From positions 1 through 42,738 of the forward strand of contig CAMYLJ010000050.1 of NCBI GenBank assembly GCA_947259215.1: DNA of 42,738 bases, given 5' to 3'. Shown here one piece after another: positions 39,797 to 42,738 of the stretch. Numbering within the stretch: position 1 is the first letter of the stretch; every line of letters starts with the position of its first letter. Both the position numbers and the translations under genes were made by a program. The DNA is from an uncultured delta proteobacterium (GTDB taxonomy: Bacteria; Myxococcota_A; UBA9160; JAFDET01). The notes under the pieces were generated by a model. That model searched no databases. It worked only from the letters and a program-made list of their open reading frames with translations, and was not told the DNA's origin.

Positions 39797-41617
39797 CTAG
39801 CCCGCCCGCTCCACCTCGACCAGCCACTGCTCGATGGCCGGCTCCAGCAGCACCAGGGGCAGGCTTCCGCCCCCGAGCAGCGCGTCGTGGAAGGACCGCA
39901 GCTCGAACGCCTCCCGCAGTTCGCGGCGCGCGTGCTCGCGCAGCCGCAGGATCTCGAGCTGACCCACCATGTAGGCGCAGGCCTGGCCCGGGTTCACGAT
40001 GTAGCGCTCCACCTCGGCGACGATCTCGCGCTCGCCCAGGGCAGTGTTCGCGCGCATGTAGTCGATCGCCTGCTCGCGGGTCCAGCGGCGAGCGTGGATG
40101 CCCGTGTCCACCACCAGACGCACGGCGCGGAAGAGCGCGGACGCCAGCTGGCCCACGCGATCGTACGCCGTCGGGTGGAAGCCCTGCTCGGCCGCCAGGC
40201 GCTCCGCGTACAGGGCCCAGCCCTCGACGAAGGCGGTGAACGGGATCAGGCGCCGAAACAGCGGCAGCGAGTCGTTCTCGAAGGCCAGGGCGATCTGCAG
40301 ATGATGCCCGGGCACGGCCTCGTGGTAGGCCAGGGTGCGCATGCCGAAGCGGGACACGCCCGCGACCTCGCGCAGGTTGGCGTAGAAGATGCCGGGTCGC
40401 GTGCCGTCCATGGCCGGCGGCCGGTAGTAGGCCTCCGGCGACCCCTCCTCCATGAAGGCCGGCACGCGCTCCACCACCACGCGCGCCCGCGGCAGACGGC
40501 CGAAGTAGGCCGGCAGGCGCGCTCCGGCGTCGTCGACGATCGCCTGGTAGTCGGCCAGGAGCTGCTGGCGGCCGGCTTCACCCTCCGGATAGTGAAAGCG
40601 GTCATCGGCCTCGAGGGCATGCAGCGCCTCGCGGAAACCGGCCCCGTCGGCGCTCTCGGCCGCCAGCGCGCTCCGGATCTCGGACTGGATGCGCGCCGTC
40701 TCGAGCAGCCCGAGCTCGTGGATCTCGTCGGCCGAGAGCACGGAGCTGGTGTGCTGGCGCAGGGTCCAGGCGTAGTAGGCCTCTCCGTCGGGCAGCTTCC
40801 AGACTCCGTCCTCGTCGGTGGCCTCGGCGCGCAGCTGGCCGAGCACCGCCGCCAGGCGCGCGTAGCCCGGCTGGACCGACTGCTCCACGGCGCGCGTGGC
40901 AGACTCGACGAGCGCCCGCCGCTCCGACTGCGAGAGCCCGTCCAGATCCTCGAGGGACGCGCGGAAGCGCACGACGAGCGGGCTCTCGGTGGGCGCCGGC
41001 GCCGTGAGCGCGGCCACCTGCTCCAGCACGCGGTCGAAGACGAAGCGCGGCGGCAACACGCCCTGGCGGGCGCGAAAGCGCATGGCGTCCGAGGCCTGAT
41101 CGAGCGCCCGGGCGAACTTCTGCAACCGCGCCACGTAGTCGTGCGCATCCTGCACGTCGTAGATCGCGTGCACGTTCAGCATGAAGTCCGGCAGCGCGGT
41201 CTGGATTCCCTGGAGCTGGTTCACCGGGTAGTCGTGGAAGAGGAAGGGGCGCCCTGCGACCCGGGCGTCCAGGAACCACTCCATCACGTCGTAGGAACGG
41301 CGACGGTCCGGCGAGAGCGACGCCCGGTCGTAGCTGCCGAGCATCTCCAGGTCCTGTGCCACCCGGTCGGCACGCCGGCGCGCGAAGGCCACCGAGAAAT
41401 CGTCCAGCTCGTCCGCGTGGAACCGGATGCCGTAGGGCTCGAGCAGCCGCAGCTGGGTGAGCAGCATCGGGCTCTCGAGGCCGAATCGCGCCACCACCCG
41501 CAGGAAGAAGACGTCGATCGAGAGCGGGCGACCCCACCAGGTCTGGGCGCCCAGCGCCGCGGCGGCGACGCCGAGGAGCAGCGCGCCCAGCGCGGCCACC
41601 CGCAGCGCGCGCGCCAC
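39797..41617 (-). CDS. Exported DUF885-family zinc metallopeptidase-like protein
   Basis: A 606-residue protein with a hydrophobic N-terminal segment (VAALGALLLGVAAAALGA), probably a signal or anchor. It matches DUF885 (PF05960), a family related to M32-like gluzincins. The zinc motif is LAYHEAVPGHHLQ (HExxPGHH, about residue 430), followed by FVEGWALYAERL, whose Glu would be the third ligand. Peptidase activity is likely but the substrate is unknown. The GTG at 41617 starts 3 bases after the stop of the enoyl-CoA hydratase gene, so the pair forms an operon read leftward. Confidence 0.9.
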   Translation of the reverse strand: MARALRVAALGALLLGVAAAALGAQTWWGRPLSIDVFFLRVVARFGLESPMLLTQLRLLEPYGIRFHADELDDFSVAFARRRADRVAQDLEMLGSYDRASLSPDRRRSYDVMEWFLDARVAGRPFLFHDYPVNQLQGIQTALPDFMLNVHAIYDVQDAHDYVARLQKFARALDQASDAMRFRARQGVLPPRFVFDRVLEQVAALTAPAPTESPLVVRFRASLEDLDGLSQSERRALVESATRAVEQSVQPGYARLAAVLGQLRAEATDEDGVWKLPDGEAYYAWTLRQHTSSVLSADEIHELGLLETARIQSEIRSALAAESADGAGFREALHALEADDRFHYPEGEAGRQQLLADYQAIVDDAGARLPAYFGRLPRARVVVERVPAFMEEGSPEAYYRPPAMDGTRPGIFYANLREVAGVSRFGMRTLAYHEAVPGHHLQIALAFENDSLPLFRRLIPFTAFVEGWALYAERLAAEQGFHPTAYDRVGQLASALFRAVRLVVDTGIHARRWTREQAIDYMRANTALGEREIVAEVERYIVNPGQACAYMVGQLEILRLREHARRELREAFELRSFHDALLGGGSLPLVLLEPAIEQWLVEVERAG

Positions 41618-41620
41618 GAG

Positions 41621-42430
41621 CTAGCGTCCCTTCCAGACGGGCGGGCGCTTCTCCACGAACGCGCGCTGTCCCTCGCGGGCGTCGTGGGTGCGCCGGAGCG
41701 GCCCGCCCAGCTCCTCCTGGCGCGCGTACGCCCGGTCGAGGGGCAGATCCCAGATCTCGCGCACGCCGCGCCGGGTCTGGGACACCGCCAGCGGCGCGTT
41801 TCCGGCGATGGCGTCCGCCACCGCGAAGGCCTCGTCGAGCAGCCGCGCCCGCGGCACCACCCGGTTCACGAGACCGATCTCCGCCGCCCGCTCGGCTCCG
41901 ATCGGGCGCCCCGTGAGCAGCAGCTCCATGGCGTGGACCCAGCCGACCTGACGGGGCAGCAGCACCGTGGCGTTGCCCGTCGGATAGAGCCCCAGGGCCA
42001 CCTCCTCGAGGCCGAACGTGGCCTCGGGCACGGCGATCCGGATCTCGGACTGAAGCATCAGGTCCAGCCCGCCGGCGCGGGTGTGGCCGTTCACCGCGCA
42101 CACGAGCGGCGTCTCCAGATCGTGGCCCGCCAAGAGCGCGCGATTCACGCTGCGCAGCCCCTGGAAGGTGGCGTCGTCCAGCCGCTCGCCCGCGGCCAGG
42201 CGCTGGGAGGCGGGGATGGTGGTGGTCATGTCCATGCCCGAGCAGAAGACGCGCTCGCCCGCCCCGGTGAGGACCGCGCAGCGGATCTCCGCGTCCTTGC
42301 GGATCGTTGACCAGGCGCGGGCCAGCTCGCGCAGGGTCGGCGGGTCCAGGCTGTTCGCTTTCTCCGGCCGGTCGATGGTGACGAGCGCGACGTGCGGGTG
42401 CGCGTCGGGACGTTCGAGGCGCGCGGGCAT
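41621..42430 (-). CDS. Enoyl-CoA hydratase/isomerase family protein
   Basis: A 269-residue crotonase-fold protein: VALVTIDRPEKANSLDPPTLRELA, AVLTGAGERVFCSGMDM (first oxyanion-hole region), AVNGHTRAGGLDLMLQSEIRIAVPEATFGLEEVALGLYPTGNATVLLPRQVG (second oxyanion hole), and the C-terminal GREGQRAF-type motif AREGQRAFVEKRPPVWKGR. The usual catalytic Glu of the hydratases at the LxPGxGGT position is not obvious (LYPTGNAT), so the reaction may be isomerase-, lyase- or thioesterase-like. ATG 42430 was chosen for its GGAGG site. It is upstream of the DUF885 gene in one operon. Confidence 0.9.
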   Translation of the reverse strand: MPARLERPDAHPHVALVTIDRPEKANSLDPPTLRELARAWSTIRKDAEIRCAVLTGAGERVFCSGMDMTTTIPASQRLAAGERLDDATFQGLRSVNRALLAGHDLETPLVCAVNGHTRAGGLDLMLQSEIRIAVPEATFGLEEVALGLYPTGNATVLLPRQVGWVHAMELLLTGRPIGAERAAEIGLVNRVVPRARLLDEAFAVADAIAGNAPLAVSQTRRGVREIWDLPLDRAYARQEELGGPLRRTHDAREGQRAFVEKRPPVWKGR

Positions 42431-42457
42431 GGCATTCCTCCGCGGGGAGCCTAGCTG

Positions 42458-42478
42458 ACGGAGCCCGAAGGGCTCCGT
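42458..42478 (-). terminator. Perfect hairpin, first of two
   Basis: ACGGAGCCC-GAA-GGGCTCCGT is a 9-bp stem followed by TT on the plus strand. It lies between the transporter gene end and the enoyl-CoA hydratase start, both read leftward. It shares the core AGCCCGAAGGGCT with the repeat inside dnaX. Confidence 0.5.
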
Positions 42479-42489
42479 TTGCGGCGCAA

Positions 42490-42518
42490 GCCGACCCAAG
42501 ACTCCGTCTTGGGTCGGC
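42490..42518 (-). terminator. Perfect 13-bp hairpin, second of two
   Basis: GCCGACCCAAGAC-TCC-GTCTTGGGTCGGC is a 13-bp perfect stem starting 4 bases after the stop codon of the leftward transporter gene. It is probably that gene's terminator, strong by stem stability although no T run is adjacent. Confidence 0.6.
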
Positions 42519-42521
42519 CTG

Positions 42522-42738
42522 CTAGCCGCTCGCAGGCTGGTCGCCGCTGACGACCGCCAGCTCTCGGCGGCCGCTCTCCGGCAGTGCCAGCAGGGTCTGG
42601 CCGGCCACGATCATCAAGAGGGAGAGGCTGGTCGCGACGGGGCCGATGTCGCTGGCGTCGACGATCCGCGCGCCGCCGACGAGCAGGCCCAGGGTCCAGC
42701 CGACGGTCTGGAGCATCACCATCCAGCCCATGGCCGTG
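42522..42738 (-). CDS. C-terminus of a membrane transporter, probably MFS (partial)
   Basis: The last 72 codons of a leftward gene that enters from beyond the right edge. Two hydrophobic helices are visible (LQTVGWTLGLLVGG; VATSLSLLMIVAGQTLLAL), then LPESGRRELAVVSG, which resembles the LPETxGxxL ending of major facilitator proteins. The N-terminal part is outside the window, so the family is a tentative call. Confidence 0.55.
   Translation of the reverse strand, partial: TAMGWMVMLQTVGWTLGLLVGGARIVDASDIGPVATSLSLLMIVAGQTLLALPESGRRELAVVSGDQPASG

Overview
This is a GC-rich, densely coded bacterial chromosome segment. The gene content suggests a Gram-negative deltaproteobacterial or Myxococcota-type organism. 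It carries a close match to the Myxococcus polarity pair MglB/MglA, many lipoprotein signals with lipobox cysteines, a multihaem c-type cytochrome, an F420/LLM-type oxidoreductase, an AtoE-type fatty-acid transporter and the housekeeping order ffs-dnaX-ybaB-recR. The assignment is inferred from gene content only; no 16S rRNA gene is present.

Layout. Positions 1-2042 are the right end of an integrative element. A partial lipoprotein gene is followed by a tyrosine integrase read away from a tRNA-Ser(CGA) 3' remnant, which is the likely attachment site. From 2043 on the DNA is chromosomal: a small decayed oxidase fragment, a membrane-anchored sulfatase-like hydrolase, an SGNH hydrolase broken by an in-frame TGA, an exported UPF0489 protein and a small exported protein. 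At 7.0-11.3 kb lies a conserved information-processing block (SRP RNA, dnaX, ybaB, recR) followed by mglB-mglA. At 11.3-14.3 kb come a second sulfatase-like lipoprotein, an alpha/beta hydrolase whose nucleophile position is Phe, and a spermidine-synthase-like methyltransferase. At 14.35-20.4 kb is a tight run priA-def-fmt-rsmB-rpe, which handles replication restart, N-terminal formyl-Met processing, 16S rRNA methylation and the pentose phosphate pathway. tRNA-Pro(CGG), a bifunctional-nuclease-domain lipoprotein, a small unknown protein, RidA, a CPBP protease and greA follow.

At 23.4-27.0 kb an adenylate/guanylate cyclase, a TPR lipoprotein and a fibronectin-III lipoprotein are packed as one operon; the last gene is broken by a frame-changing internal deletion. 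tRNA-Asn, a GPH-type transporter, an SH3/coiled-coil anchor protein, an LLM oxidoreductase and an AtoE-like transporter come next. Then follow a two-gene ABC exporter, a PhyH dioxygenase, an octahaem HEAT/TPR cytochrome lipoprotein, a SnoaL-like protein, a DUF885 metallopeptidase with an enoyl-CoA hydratase, and the C-terminus of a transporter at the right edge.

Three window-wide patterns stand out. First, several genes have a TAnnnT -10 box only 6-8 nt before the start codon, which predicts leaderless mRNAs. Second, three convergent gene pairs overlap on a shared CTAG, the palindrome supplying TAG on both strands. Third, several genes have unusual starts or lesions: CTG for fmt, no canonical start for ridA, an in-frame TGA in the SGNH hydrolase, Ser to Phe in the hydrolase, and the deletion in the FnIII gene. 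Some of these may be assembly errors. I see no CRISPR array, no insertion sequence and no obvious novel defence locus. The best candidates for undescribed biology are the cyclase/TPR/FnIII envelope operon, the octahaem-TPR lipoprotein and the leaderless-start architecture.
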